Part shown: positions 16,858 to 26,580 of the stretch, piece after piece | Position numbering within the stretch: the stretch's first letter is position 1 | How the letters are laid out: every line of letters starts with the position of its first letter | NCBI RefSeq assembly: GCF_004151235.1 | Contig: NZ_JUIV01000019.1 | Location: forward strand, 1 to 64,000 | Length of the DNA stretch: 64,000 bases | DNA from: Flavobacterium anhuiense | Lineage (GTDB): Bacteria; Bacteroidota; Bacteroidia; Flavobacteriales; Flavobacteriaceae | Direction of reading: 5' to 3' | The notes under the pieces: generated by a model | The model's input: only the letters and a program-made list of their open reading frames with translations | Told to the model about the DNA's origin: nothing | Database searches by the model: none | Translations under genes and position numbers: made by a program

Positions 16858-17376
16858 TTAAAACTTTTGCAGGTTTTTACGGTTATGTCTGCGTTTGTAA
16901 TGTGTTTGTTTTAATTTACTTTGATCTTCAGAAATAATACTGATCGTTCCGTCAATTTCTAACATGGCCAGTTTTACATTTTTAAAAAATTCGATTCCGT
17001 GTTCTCTCATGGCTTCTTTAAGTTCTTCGTCTGAAATATCTAATCTGCTTAAAGCTTTAAAATCTAATTTTCCGTCGTGAATTAATACTTCAGGTTTGTC
17101 CAATAGTATATTGCTAAGAGTTTTGTACTTACGAGTCAGTTTTTTAATGACAAAATTTATTACAAATAAAACCAAAGCAGCGACCAGTCCGCCGATTAAA
17201 CTTGTATCAGGGCCAACCATCGCATTCTGAACAGAGTTGCTGATTAATAAAATAAGGATAATATCAGCGGTGTTTAATTGCGAAAGTTCTTTTTTGCCGA
17301 ATATTCGTAAAGCAATTGTCATGAAAAAATAAACGGCAACACTTCGAATGATTATATCTAAATAAGGAAAAGCCAT
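16858..17376 (-). CDS. DUF421 (YetF-like) membrane protein
   Basis: A 172-aa protein with three N-terminal transmembrane helices (residues about 7-27, 39-55, 62-82), including the family segment RIFGKKELSQLNTADIILILLIS. A cytoplasmic C-terminal YetF-like domain follows (LLDKPEVLIHDGKLDFKALSRLDISDEELKEAMREHGI). Related proteins are linked to sporulation or stress in Firmicutes, but the biochemical role is unknown. Single gene, convergent with the WG-repeat gene. Confidence 0.92.
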   Translation of the reverse strand: MAFPYLDIIIRSVAVYFFMTIALRIFGKKELSQLNTADIILILLISNSVQNAMVGPDTSLIGGLVAALVLFVINFVIKKLTRKYKTLSNILLDKPEVLIHDGKLDFKALSRLDISDEELKEAMREHGIEFFKNVKLAMLEIDGTISIISEDQSKLKQTHYKRRHNRKNLQKF

Positions 17377-17400
17377 GTTTTTTATTTTAAAGTTAAATAA

Positions 17401-17439
17401 AAAAGCTTTGCCAAAGTTCTAAACTTTGACAAAGCTTTT
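17401..17439. terminator. Palindromic terminator-like repeat (caaagtt family)
   Basis: AAAAGCTTTGCCAAAGTT and AACTTTGACAAAGCTTTT form an 18-bp stem with one mismatch around CTA. It follows the lipoprotein gene on the minus strand. The same words (aactttgacaaag) build the repeat at 51663-51695. Confidence 0.85.
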
Positions 17440-17454
17440 AAAATGATAAAAAAA

Positions 17455-18069
17455 TCAGTAGGTGCCGTAATAATTTTTACTTAATTTAACTTTCCAAACA
17501 CTATCTGTTTTTGCTAAATATATAGATGTCCCATACTGATATCTTTTTGGGTAATAATCAATTTTCATATAAGCTTTTTTGTTGTCTTCAGAAAATACGG
17601 GAATTGATAATATAATGAAGTTTTCGTCTTTTTCTGCTTGAAAAACTGAAATTGTTTTTACTTTTCTACTGACTTTTTCGGGTAAAGTATATTCTAAAAA
17701 ACAATTGTTTTGTTCGACAAAGCTTATTGAGTCATTAAAGTTAAAAAACTTTTCCCTATTTAAATTCACTTCAAGAATGTTTTCAATATTGATTTCGGCA
17801 TTTTCAAGAATTTTTGGGCCAATTCTGGGAAGCTTTACAGTTTTTATTTTTTTTGTTGAATCGGTATATAAACTTTCGGTGTTAATTTTGAGTTTTCTAA
17901 GACTGATGCAAAACGTATATGAATCTTTATAATTCTCTATATATTTTTGCTGGAGAAGAGTTTCTAGTATTTTATCAGTTTCAATCTTTCTAATCTTTTC
18001 ATTAGAAGAGCAATCGTTTTTATTGCATCCTGTTATAATTAAAATTAGAAAGATTGTGATTTTTTTCAT
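17455..18069 (-). CDS. Hypothetical lipoprotein, 204 aa
   Basis: The N-terminus MKKITIFLILIITGCNKND has a lipobox (ITGC), so the protein should be lipid-anchored. The mature domain is beta-rich (TISVFQAEKDENFIILSIPVF; AYMKIDYYPKRYQYGTSIYLAKTDSVWKV) with no known motif. The C-terminal VWKVKLSKNYYGTY pattern resembles the end of small lipoproteins often seen in Flavobacterium. It starts 29 bp downstream of the RimB-RimK gene on the same strand, so cotranscription is possible. Confidence 0.75.
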   Translation of the reverse strand: MKKITIFLILIITGCNKNDCSSNEKIRKIETDKILETLLQQKYIENYKDSYTFCISLRKLKINTESLYTDSTKKIKTVKLPRIGPKILENAEINIENILEVNLNREKFFNFNDSISFVEQNNCFLEYTLPEKVSRKVKTISVFQAEKDENFIILSIPVFSEDNKKAYMKIDYYPKRYQYGTSIYLAKTDSVWKVKLSKNYYGTY

Positions 18070-18097
18070 TAATGGAGTACTGAAAAAGACTAATCAA

Positions 18098-19465
18098 TTA
18101 TAATTTAAAATTCTTTTCAATAGCTCTAATCATTTCTCCAGCTACATCTTTGTTAGTTGCGCCTTCAATTCCTTCAAGACCTGGAGAAGAGTTTACTTCA
18201 AGCAATAATGGGCCTTTAGAAGAACGAATAATATCAACACCGGCAACTTTTAGATCCATTGCTTTTGCCGCTTTAATCGCGATCTTTTTCTCTTCAGGAG
18301 TAATTTTGATAACAGATGCCGTTCCGCCAAGGTGAATGTTTGCTCTAAATTCACCTGGCATTGCCTCACGCTGGATCGCAGCAACTACTTTTCCGTCAAT
18401 CACAAAACAGCGAATGTCTTTTCCGTTGGCTTCTTTAATGAATTCCTGAACCAAAATATTGGCATTTAAACTTTTAAAAGCATTGATAACACTTTCTGCA
18501 GCTTTTTTGGTTTCGGCCAAAACAACACCTTTTCCTTGTGTTCCTTCCAATAATTTTACAATTAAAGGAGAACCTCCAACCATTTTAATCAAATTGTCTG
18601 TATCAAGCGGAGAATTGGCAAATCCTGTAGTTGGAATGTCGATTCCACTATTCAATAATAATTGTAAAGAATATAATTTATCTCGAGACTGAGTTATAGC
18701 TGTAGCTGAATTTAAAACAAATACCTTCAATGCTTCAAACTGGCGTGTTAGAGCGCAACCATAAAAAGTGATGCTCGGACGAATTCTTGGAATAATAGCA
18801 TCAAATTCGTTAAGGATTTTTCCTCCTCTATAATGAATCTCTGGCTTTTTGGCATCCAGTTTCATGTAGCATTCCTTGATGTTAAGGAAATGCATTTCAT
18901 GACCGCGCATTTCGCCAGCTTCCATGATTCTTTTATTGCTATACAATTCAGGATTACTTGCCAAAAGACCAATTCTTAAACCCGTTTTTGCTTTTTCAGA
19001 GTTTTGGTATAATTCTTTTAAAGATTCTGCTGTAGGCTGTCCTAAAAGATATTTTTGTTCTGGATCAACCAAAACCCTTCCGCTCATCGCTTCGCGTCCT
19101 AAAAGCATTCTGAAGCCCATAGAATCACGATTAGTCAAAGTCATTTCGATTGGCCATTTGGCGTCGCCAATTTTTAAGCTGGTTTGAATCACATAACGGT
19201 GTTCTCTAAAACCGCTCGAGCTTTTTACAATTCGCTTGTCGACCAAAGGAGCTTCACAATGAATAATGGTTTTGATATTATTCTGAATCGGATTAATGTC
19301 GAATTTAACCCAATTAGCATCATTTTTTATAAAAGGCGCTATGTTTAAAGCGTGCATTGCCGAAGTTTTGGCACCAGAATCTACACGAGCTTTAATTGTC
19401 GGGATTCCTAGTTCTGGAAATGAGCACCATTCTTCGCTGCCTAAAATGACTTTGTTTTGAAGCAT
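18098..19465 (-). CDS. rimK: RimB-like protease domain fused to RimK ATP-grasp ligase
   Basis: A 455-aa protein with two parts. Residues 1-145 match the RimB-type putative retropepsin/zinc-protease domain: ILGSEEWCSFPELGIPTIKA, the aspartyl motif VDSGAKTSA (Asp29-Ser-Gly-Ala), and the second half FRMLLGREAMSG. Residues 160-455 are an ATP-grasp ligase of the RimK type (LRIGLLASNPELYSN; ILVQEFIKEANGKDIRCFVI; LLLEVNSSPGLEGIE), which adds glutamate to ribosomal protein S6 or a similar target. In Proteobacteria RimB and RimK are separate. The fused form is, from memory, common in Bacteroidota. Preceded by a 347-bp gap with filler repeats. Confidence 0.88.
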   Translation of the reverse strand: MLQNKVILGSEEWCSFPELGIPTIKARVDSGAKTSAMHALNIAPFIKNDANWVKFDINPIQNNIKTIIHCEAPLVDKRIVKSSSGFREHRYVIQTSLKIGDAKWPIEMTLTNRDSMGFRMLLGREAMSGRVLVDPEQKYLLGQPTAESLKELYQNSEKAKTGLRIGLLASNPELYSNKRIMEAGEMRGHEMHFLNIKECYMKLDAKKPEIHYRGGKILNEFDAIIPRIRPSITFYGCALTRQFEALKVFVLNSATAITQSRDKLYSLQLLLNSGIDIPTTGFANSPLDTDNLIKMVGGSPLIVKLLEGTQGKGVVLAETKKAAESVINAFKSLNANILVQEFIKEANGKDIRCFVIDGKVVAAIQREAMPGEFRANIHLGGTASVIKITPEEKKIAIKAAKAMDLKVAGVDIIRSSKGPLLLEVNSSPGLEGIEGATNKDVAGEMIRAIEKNFKL

Positions 19466-19507
19466 AAGTTTTATTTAGTTTTATGATCTGTTGGTTGTAA
19501 TTATTTC

Positions 19508-19649
19508 AAACACATAGAAACATAGTATTTGAAACTGCATAAAAGGCGTTTCACTTGCATAAATTAACATAGTCTGCTATGTGTTAGAAACTAGTTTCTT
19601 TTGATTTTTCTTTCTTTAGTAAAATAAAAATCTATGTTTCTATGTGTTT
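19508..19649. repeat. Inverted repeat in the rimK-clpC gap
   Basis: The 18-bp arms AAACACATAGAAACATAG (19508-19525) and CTATGTTTCTATGTGTTT (19632-19649) are exact reverse complements. They enclose further internal copies (aacatag, ctatgtgtt). Apart from this and the clpC terminator, nothing is seen in the 347-bp gap. Confidence 0.85.
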
Positions 19650-19752
19650 AAATGTTTTTTTGATTTGACTACCCAACAGGTTTTGTTATAGAATTTAAAT
19701 TCAAAAATAGCTATTTGCTTTTACTAAAGATAGTGATTTTTAATAAAAAAAA

Positions 19753-19783
19753 TACCCGTTATGTTATGAAAACGTAACGGGTA
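19753..19783 (-). terminator. Terminator of clpC
   Basis: TACCCGTTA/TAACGGGTA stem. On the minus strand it is followed by a run of eight T's. It lies 30 bp beyond the clpC stop codon. Confidence 0.9.
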
Positions 19784-19812
19784 AGTTATTTCTGTTATAA
19801 ATTTTAATTAAT

Positions 19813-22359
19813 TTACTGATTCGTTGGCTCTTCGGCTTTATGAATTTCTACAGATAATTCTTGTGAATCATCTTTTAAGTCCATCATGATTTCATCACCA
19901 GAATGAATTTTTGAAGTGATAATTTCTTCTGCTAACAAATCTTCAACATATTTCTGAATTGCTCTTTTCAGCGGTCTCGCTCCAAATTGTTTGTCAAAAC
20001 CTTTTTCGGCAATAAACGCTTTTGCTTTATCAGTTAAGCTTAATTTGTAGCCTAACTCTGCAATGCGAGAATATAGTTTTTTCAATTCGATTTCAATAAT
20101 CAAATCGATATCAGCTTTTTCTAGTGCGTTGAATACAATTACGTCATCAATTCTGTTTAAGAACTCAGGCGCAAAAGTTTTTTTCAATGCATTTTCGATA
20201 ATGCTTTTTGAGTTTTCATCAGCTTGAGCTGTTCTTGCAGCAGTTCCGAATCCAACACCTTGTCCGAAATCTTTCAACTGACGAGCACCAACGTTTGAAG
20301 TCATGATAATGATTGTGTTTTTAAAGTCGATTTTGCGACCTAAACTATCAGTCAAATATCCATCATCTAAAACTTGAAGCATCATATTGAATACATCTGG
20401 ATGCGCTTTTTCGATCTCATCTAAAAGAACTACACAGTATGGTTTTCTACGAACTTTTTCAGTCAATTGACCACCTTCTTCGTATCCAACGTATCCTGGA
20501 GGCGCTCCAACTAAACGAGAAATCGCAAATTTCTCCATGTATTCACTCATGTCGATACGAACTAAAGCATCTTCAGAATCGAATAATTCTTTTGCTAATA
20601 CTTTTGCCAACTGTGTTTTACCAACTCCAGTCTGACCTAAGAAAATGAATGAACCAATTGGCTTGTTCGGATCTTTAAGTCCAGCTCTGTTACGTTGGAT
20701 AGAACGAGCGATTTTAAGAACTGCATCATTTTGACCAATTACTTTATTCTGAATCAATTCAGGTAATTGAGCTAGTTTGTTGCTTTCTGTTTGTGCAATT
20801 CTGTTTACAGGAATTCCAGTCATCATAGAAACAACATCGGCTACATTGTCTTCTGTAACTTCAATTCTATTGTTTTTAGAATCTTCTTCCCATTGTTCTT
20901 GTGCTAAAGCAAGATCTTTTTCGATACGTTTTTCATCATCGCGAAGTTTGGCTGCTTCTTCATATTTTTGTTTTTTAACAACCATATTTTTCATTTCGCG
21001 AACTTCTTCCAGCTGACGCTCTAAATCCAAAATTTGTTTCGGAACATCAATGTTAGTAATGTGCACACGTGAACCAGCTTCGTCCATTGCATCGATAGCT
21101 TTGTCTGGTAAGAAACGCTCAGACATATATCTGTTTGTTAACTTAACGCAGGCTTCAATAGCTTCTGGAGTATAAGTCACATTGTGGTGATCTTCATATT
21201 TATCTTTTACGTTATTCAAAATGGCAATTGTTTCTTCAACAGAAGTTGGTTCAACGATTACTTTTTGGAAACGTCTTTCTAAAGCACCATCTTTCTCAAT
21301 ATATTGTCTGTACTCGTCAAGAGTAGTAGCACCAATACATTGGATTTCACCTCTAGCTAATGCAGGTTTGAACATGTTTGAAGCATCAAGCGAACCTGTT
21401 GCTCCACCAGCTCCTACAATAGTATGGATCTCGTCTATAAAAAGAATAATATCATCGTTTTTCTCAAGCTCGTTCATCACGGCTTTCATTCTTTCTTCAA
21501 ATTGTCCTCTGTATTTAGTTCCAGCAACTAAGCTTGCAAGATCTAAAGTGACAACACGTTTATGGAAAAGAATACGCGATACTTTCTTTTGGATAATACG
21601 TAGAGCAAGTCCTTCTGCAATAGCAGATTTACCAACTCCAGGTTCTCCAATAAGAAGCGGATTGTTCTTTTTTCTACGGCTTAAAATTTGCGATACACGC
21701 TCAATTTCTTTTTCTCGTCCTACAACAGGGTCTAATTTTCCTTCTTCGGCCATTTCTGTTAAATCTCTCCCAAAATTATCTAAAACTGGAGTCTTAGATT
21801 TTTTGTTTGACTTATTGGCGGGATTATTAAAACTGCTTTCTTTTAGACTGTCATCTTGTCCTGAATCGTCATTGTACGATTCGTTTCTTGGCAAGTTTTC
21901 TAAGAATTCTTCTTCGTTTGGAGTCATATTTAAGTACTGTTCTTTAGCTACGTCATAATCTATTTTTAGTTTATTCAGCAACTTGGTTGTTGGATCGTTT
22001 TCGTTTCTCAAGATACATAAAAGCAAATGTGCAGTGCTAATCGATGAACTTTGAAATACTTTTGCTTCAAGAAAAGTGGTCTTCAGGGCTCTTTCGGCCT
22101 GTCGGGTAAGATGAAGGTTTTTCTTTTCTGCATTTACTTCAACGCTCAGGTTGGCAGGGCTCAGTATTTCTACTTTTCTGCGTAAATGATCTAAATCGAC
22201 AGCTAGGTTATTAAGTATATGAATAGCTTTTCCGTTACCATCTCTCAAAATACCTAGCATAAGATGTTCTGTACCAATAAAGTCGTGCCCTAGACGTAGA
22301 GCCTCTTCCTTACTGTACGTAATTACATCTTTTACTCTTGGTGAAAAATTATCATCCAT
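19813..22359 (-). CDS. clpC: ATP-dependent Clp protease ATP-binding subunit ClpC
   Basis: An 848-aa Hsp100 unfoldase that feeds substrates to ClpP. In order it has two Clp N-terminal repeats (residues about 5-145, starting FSPRVKDVITYSKEEALRLG), the first AAA+ module (Walker A GEPGVGKSA), a coiled middle domain with a UVR motif (KQKYEEAAKLRDDEKRIE), and the second AAA+ module (Walker A GQTGVGKT, Walker B VVLLDEIEKAHPDVF). The UVR-type middle marks ClpC rather than ClpA or ClpB. Divergent from gyrA; the 258-bp gap must hold both promoters. Confidence 0.97.
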   Translation of the reverse strand: MDDNFSPRVKDVITYSKEEALRLGHDFIGTEHLMLGILRDGNGKAIHILNNLAVDLDHLRRKVEILSPANLSVEVNAEKKNLHLTRQAERALKTTFLEAKVFQSSSISTAHLLLCILRNENDPTTKLLNKLKIDYDVAKEQYLNMTPNEEEFLENLPRNESYNDDSGQDDSLKESSFNNPANKSNKKSKTPVLDNFGRDLTEMAEEGKLDPVVGREKEIERVSQILSRRKKNNPLLIGEPGVGKSAIAEGLALRIIQKKVSRILFHKRVVTLDLASLVAGTKYRGQFEERMKAVMNELEKNDDIILFIDEIHTIVGAGGATGSLDASNMFKPALARGEIQCIGATTLDEYRQYIEKDGALERRFQKVIVEPTSVEETIAILNNVKDKYEDHHNVTYTPEAIEACVKLTNRYMSERFLPDKAIDAMDEAGSRVHITNIDVPKQILDLERQLEEVREMKNMVVKKQKYEEAAKLRDDEKRIEKDLALAQEQWEEDSKNNRIEVTEDNVADVVSMMTGIPVNRIAQTESNKLAQLPELIQNKVIGQNDAVLKIARSIQRNRAGLKDPNKPIGSFIFLGQTGVGKTQLAKVLAKELFDSEDALVRIDMSEYMEKFAISRLVGAPPGYVGYEEGGQLTEKVRRKPYCVVLLDEIEKAHPDVFNMMLQVLDDGYLTDSLGRKIDFKNTIIIMTSNVGARQLKDFGQGVGFGTAARTAQADENSKSIIENALKKTFAPEFLNRIDDVIVFNALEKADIDLIIEIELKKLYSRIAELGYKLSLTDKAKAFIAEKGFDKQFGARPLKRAIQKYVEDLLAEEIITSKIHSGDEIMMDLKDDSQELSVEIHKAEEPTNQ

Positions 22360-22617
22360 AATATATAATTGGTATTGTAAATTTAGTGAATTACAGTTTT
22401 AAAAACAAAAACCGTACCCTTCGAAATCTCCTGTCAGCTAATAGACGAAAAAATAGGCAATAAAAGCGTTAAAAAACGTTTAATTTATTAACTAAAAGCC
22501 AAAATAAAGTTGTTAATAAATCATTGAAATAAGTGTAAGGAAATAGCTGAAAAAATTTCAAAAAAACGTATCTTGGCACGCTTTGAAAACTAATATAATT
22601 ATTTAATATAACAACTT

Positions 22618-25260
22618 ATGTCTGAAGGAGAAAAGTTAATTCCTATTAACATAGAGGATGAAATGAAGTCAGCTTACATCGATTATTCGATGTCAGTAAT
22701 TGTATCGAGAGCACTTCCTGATGTTAGAGATGGCTTGAAACCAGTGCATCGAAGAGTTCTTTACGGAATGTATGATTTAGGTGTAACATCGAGATCTGCC
22801 CACAAAAAGTCTGCGAGAATTGTAGGGGAGGTTCTGGGTAAGTACCACCCACACGGTGATACCTCTGTTTATGATGCAATGGTGCGTATGGCGCAGGAAT
22901 GGAGTATGCGTTATTTATTAGTTGACGGACAGGGTAACTTTGGTTCTGTCGATGGAGACAGTCCTGCAGCAATGCGTTATACTGAGGCCAGAATGCGTAA
23001 AATTTCTGAAGAGATTATGGCCGATATCGAAAAAGAAACAGTTGATTTTCAATTGAACTTTGACGATACAATTTACGAACCGAAAGTAATGCCAACTAGA
23101 GTTCCTACTTTATTAGTAAACGGAGCAACAGGTATTGCGGTTGGTATGGCGACTAACATGCCGCCACACAATTTAACTGAAGTTATCAACGGTACATTAG
23201 CTTATCTTGACAATAATGATATTGAAGTTGATGAGTTAATGACTCATATTAAAGCTCCTGATTTTCCAACTGGAGGTATTATTTATGGATACGAAGGTGT
23301 TCGCGAAGCTTTTAAAACGGGGAGAGGGCGTATTGTAATGCGTGCTAAAGTTGGTTTTGAAGAAGTTGACGGAAGAGAGTGCATCATTGTTACTGAGATT
23401 CCATATCAAGTTAACAAAGCCGAAATGATCAAACGTACGGCTGATTTAGTTAACGAGAAAAAAATTGAAGGTATTGCAAATATCCGTGACGAGTCGGATA
23501 GAAGCGGTATGCGTATCGTTTATATCTTAAAACGTGATGCTACGCCAAACGTAGTTTTAAATACTTTATATAAATACACTCAATTACAATCTTCTTTCAG
23601 TGTAAATAATATTGCATTAGTAAAAGGACGTCCTCAATTGTTGAATCTAAAAGATATGATTCACTACTTTATTGAGCACCGTCACGATGTAGTAGTGAGA
23701 AGAACTCAATTCGAATTGCGTAAAGCAGAAGAAAGAGCGCATATCTTAGAAGGATTAATCATTGCTTCTGACAATATCGACGAAGTAATTGCGTTAATTA
23801 GAGGTTCTAAAAACACAGACGAAGCAAGAGAGAAATTAATTGAAAGATTTAAATTGTCAGATATTCAGGCTCGTGCAATTGTTGAGATGCGTTTGCGTCA
23901 GTTGACAGGTCTGGAGCAAGATAAATTAAGAGCTGAATTTGAAGAATTAATGAAGTTAATCGAGCACTTAAAAGCTTTATTAGCAGATGTTAATTTAAGA
24001 ATTGACTTGATTAAAGAAGAGCTTACAGAAATTCGCGATAAATATGGTGACGATCGTCGTTCTCAAATCGAGTATTCTGGAGGTGATGTAAGTATTGAAG
24101 ATTTAATTGCTGACGAAAACGTAGTTATTACCATTTCGCATGCAGGTTACATCAAACGTACCAACTTATCTGAGTACAAAACTCAAAATAGAGGTGGAGT
24201 TGGACAGAAGAGTGCTGGAACAAGAGATCAGGATTTCTTAGAGCATATGTTTGTGGCGACAAACCATCAATATATGATGTTCTTTACGCAAAAAGGAAAA
24301 TGTTTCTGGATGCGTGTTTATGAAATTCCAGAAGGAAGCAAAACGGCAAAAGGTAGAGCAATTCAGAACTTGGTAAACATTGAAAGCGATGATAAAGTAA
24401 AAGCTTTCATTTGTACACAAGATTTAAAAGACAAAGATTATATCAATACGCATAATCTTGTAATGGTAACGAAACAAGGTCAGGTGAAGAAAACTTCTCT
24501 AGAGAAATATTCTAAACCAAGAGCAAATGGAGTTGCTGCAATTACAATTAAAGAAGGAGATGAGTTAATTGGTGCTCAGTTGACAAACGGAGAAAGTCAA
24601 ATTATCTTAGCAGTTAAATCTGGTAAATTGGTTCGTTTTGAAGAAACTAAAACACGTCCGATGGGAAGAACAGCTTCTGGAGTTCGTGGAATTACTTTAA
24701 AAGACGAAACTGATGAAGTAATCGGAATGGTTACAGTGGATAAAAATGATATTTCTACATCTCAAATCTTAGTGGTAACTGAAAACGGATACGGTAAACG
24801 TACTAAATTGGTTGACGACGATGGAGAAGATGTGTATAGAATTACAAACCGTGGAGGTAAAGGGGTTAAAACGCTTAACATCACGGAAAAAACTGGTAAA
24901 CTGATTTCTATCAATGCGGTTACAGATGCAGACGATTTAATGATTATCAATAAGTCTGGGTTAACGATCAGAATGGCAATCGAAGATTTACGTGTTATGG
25001 GACGTGCTACTCAAGGTGTTAGATTAATTAACCTTAAAGGAAAAGATTCTATCGCTGCCGTTACAACAGTAATGAAAGATGATGCGGAAGAAGTAGAAGT
25101 GGATGAAGACGGAAACGTAATCACTGCAATCGAAAGAGTGAAGCCCGATATGGAAGTTCTTGAAGATGATGGAACTGTAGAAGAGGATGATGACTCTGAT
25201 GATGAAGAAGTAGAAGATGAAGACGATTCAGAAACAGAAGACGAAGAGTCTGAAGAATAA
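22618..25260 (+). CDS. gyrA: DNA gyrase subunit A
   Basis: An 880-aa topoisomerase subunit that breaks and rejoins DNA. The catalytic tyrosine is Tyr121 in AAMRYTEARM. The quinolone region reads HPHGDTSVYD, with Thr82 and Asp86 at the positions of E. coli Ser83 and Asp87. The C-terminal beta-pinwheel begins near residue 490, with a GyrA-box form QNRGGVG. The last 55 residues are a highly acidic tail (EEDDDSDDEEVEDEDD). Divergent from clpC. The next gene starts 38 bp downstream. Confidence 0.98.
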   Translation: MSEGEKLIPINIEDEMKSAYIDYSMSVIVSRALPDVRDGLKPVHRRVLYGMYDLGVTSRSAHKKSARIVGEVLGKYHPHGDTSVYDAMVRMAQEWSMRYLLVDGQGNFGSVDGDSPAAMRYTEARMRKISEEIMADIEKETVDFQLNFDDTIYEPKVMPTRVPTLLVNGATGIAVGMATNMPPHNLTEVINGTLAYLDNNDIEVDELMTHIKAPDFPTGGIIYGYEGVREAFKTGRGRIVMRAKVGFEEVDGRECIIVTEIPYQVNKAEMIKRTADLVNEKKIEGIANIRDESDRSGMRIVYILKRDATPNVVLNTLYKYTQLQSSFSVNNIALVKGRPQLLNLKDMIHYFIEHRHDVVVRRTQFELRKAEERAHILEGLIIASDNIDEVIALIRGSKNTDEAREKLIERFKLSDIQARAIVEMRLRQLTGLEQDKLRAEFEELMKLIEHLKALLADVNLRIDLIKEELTEIRDKYGDDRRSQIEYSGGDVSIEDLIADENVVITISHAGYIKRTNLSEYKTQNRGGVGQKSAGTRDQDFLEHMFVATNHQYMMFFTQKGKCFWMRVYEIPEGSKTAKGRAIQNLVNIESDDKVKAFICTQDLKDKDYINTHNLVMVTKQGQVKKTSLEKYSKPRANGVAAITIKEGDELIGAQLTNGESQIILAVKSGKLVRFEETKTRPMGRTASGVRGITLKDETDEVIGMVTVDKNDISTSQILVVTENGYGKRTKLVDDDGEDVYRITNRGGKGVKTLNITEKTGKLISINAVTDADDLMIINKSGLTIRMAIEDLRVMGRATQGVRLINLKGKDSIAAVTTVMKDDAEEVEVDEDGNVITAIERVKPDMEVLEDDGTVEEDDDSDDEEVEDEDDSETEDEESEE

Positions 25261-25297
25261 GTAAAAACAAAAAAATTAAATACAAACAAATATCATT

Positions 25298-26566
25298 ATG
25301 AAAAGTAAATATGTAATACTTGCATCAGCATTACTGATCTCTGTAGCTACGTTTGCTCAGAAAGATCAAATTAAAAATGCTGAAAAAGCATTAAAAGGCG
25401 GAGACGCACAAGGTGCTCTTGCACAATTGAAAGATGCAGAGAATTTAATTGCAAATGCAAAAGATACAGAACAAGCGCAATATTATTTCGTTCAGGGAAA
25501 TGCTTATTTAGAGTTGGCTAACAAAAAAGTTGAAGAAAGTAAAAACTTATCTGCTGCTGCTGAGAGCTATAAAAAATTAATTGAAGTTGAAAAAACTTCA
25601 GGAAAACAAAAATATTCAACTCAAGCTGCTGCATCAATTACTAGCATTAAAGGTTTATTGATTAACTCTGCAATTGCTGATACTCAATCAAACAAAAATG
25701 TTGAAGGAGCTAAGAAATTATACGATGCTTATGCTTTAGATAAGAAAGATACAATCAACTTGTACTATGCTGCTTCTACAGCTGTAAATGCACAAGATTT
25801 TGATCTTGCTTTGCCAATGTATGAAGAGTTGAAAAAACTAAACTATTCTGGAAAAGGAACAATGTATACAGCTGTAAACAAAGCTTCTGGAAATGATGAT
25901 AGTTTTGCAAATGCTAAAGAAAGAGATATGGCTGTTAAATTAGGTACTCACGAAAAACCTAAAACAGAAGCAATTCCTTCTAAAAGAGGTGAAATCTACA
26001 AAAACTTAGCATTAATCTTAGTTCAAAAAGGACGTACAGAAGATGCTAAAAAAGCAATCGCTGATGCTAGAAAAGCAAATCCAGATGATACTTCTCTAAT
26101 CTTAACAGAGGCTAATTTATATCTAGAGACTAAAGACTTTGATATGTACAAAAAATTAGTTGGTGAAGCTTTAGAGAAAGATCCAAACAATGCTGATTTA
26201 GTGTTCAATTTAGGAGTAATTAGTTCCGGTGCTAAAAATAATGCTGATGCAGAAAAATATTATTTAAGAGCTATCGAAATCAATCCTAATTACACAAATG
26301 CTTACTTAAACCTTGCGGCATTAAAGTTAGAAGCAGAGAAACCAATCATTGACGAAATGAACAAATTAGGTACTTCTGCTAAAGACATGAAACGTTACGA
26401 TGTTTTAAAAGCACAAAGAGAAGCTGTTTTCAAAGGAGTTATTCCATACCTTAAAAAAGCGAACGAATTAGATCCTAAAAACGAAGATGTTTCTAAAACA
26501 TTATTAGGAGTTTACAATGCTCTTGAAATGACTGCAGAAGCTAAAGCTTTAAAAGCAAAAATGTAA
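25298..26566 (+). CDS. Exported tetratricopeptide repeat protein
   Basis: A 422-aa protein with a signal peptide (MKSKYVILASALLISVATFAQ). It has TPR units near the N-terminus (GDAQGALAQLKDAENLI) and at residues about 230-345 (LALILVQKGRTEDAKKAIADARKANPD; NLGVISSGAKNNADAEKYYLRAIEINPNYTNAYLNLAAL). Rich in Lys, Ala and Glu. It probably acts as a periplasmic scaffold. Only 38 bp after gyrA, so it may be transcribed with it, although the two roles are unrelated. A clear terminator follows. Confidence 0.88.
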   Translation: MKSKYVILASALLISVATFAQKDQIKNAEKALKGGDAQGALAQLKDAENLIANAKDTEQAQYYFVQGNAYLELANKKVEESKNLSAAAESYKKLIEVEKTSGKQKYSTQAAASITSIKGLLINSAIADTQSNKNVEGAKKLYDAYALDKKDTINLYYAASTAVNAQDFDLALPMYEELKKLNYSGKGTMYTAVNKASGNDDSFANAKERDMAVKLGTHEKPKTEAIPSKRGEIYKNLALILVQKGRTEDAKKAIADARKANPDDTSLILTEANLYLETKDFDMYKKLVGEALEKDPNNADLVFNLGVISSGAKNNADAEKYYLRAIEINPNYTNAYLNLAALKLEAEKPIIDEMNKLGTSAKDMKRYDVLKAQREAVFKGVIPYLKKANELDPKNEDVSKTLLGVYNALEMTAEAKALKAKM

Positions 26567-26580
26567 TTATTAGCTTTAAA

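Noticed and set aside
21221..21958. 245-codon frame antisense to clpC
   Set aside because: It lies inside a highly conserved gene on the other strand, and its serine/leucine-rich product has no recognisable fold. It is a shadow of clpC codon use.
22855..22875. Quinolone-resistance change in GyrA
   Set aside because: Thr82 and Asp86 occupy the usual hot positions. Thr is compatible with wild type in Bacteroidota, and one sequence cannot show a mutation.
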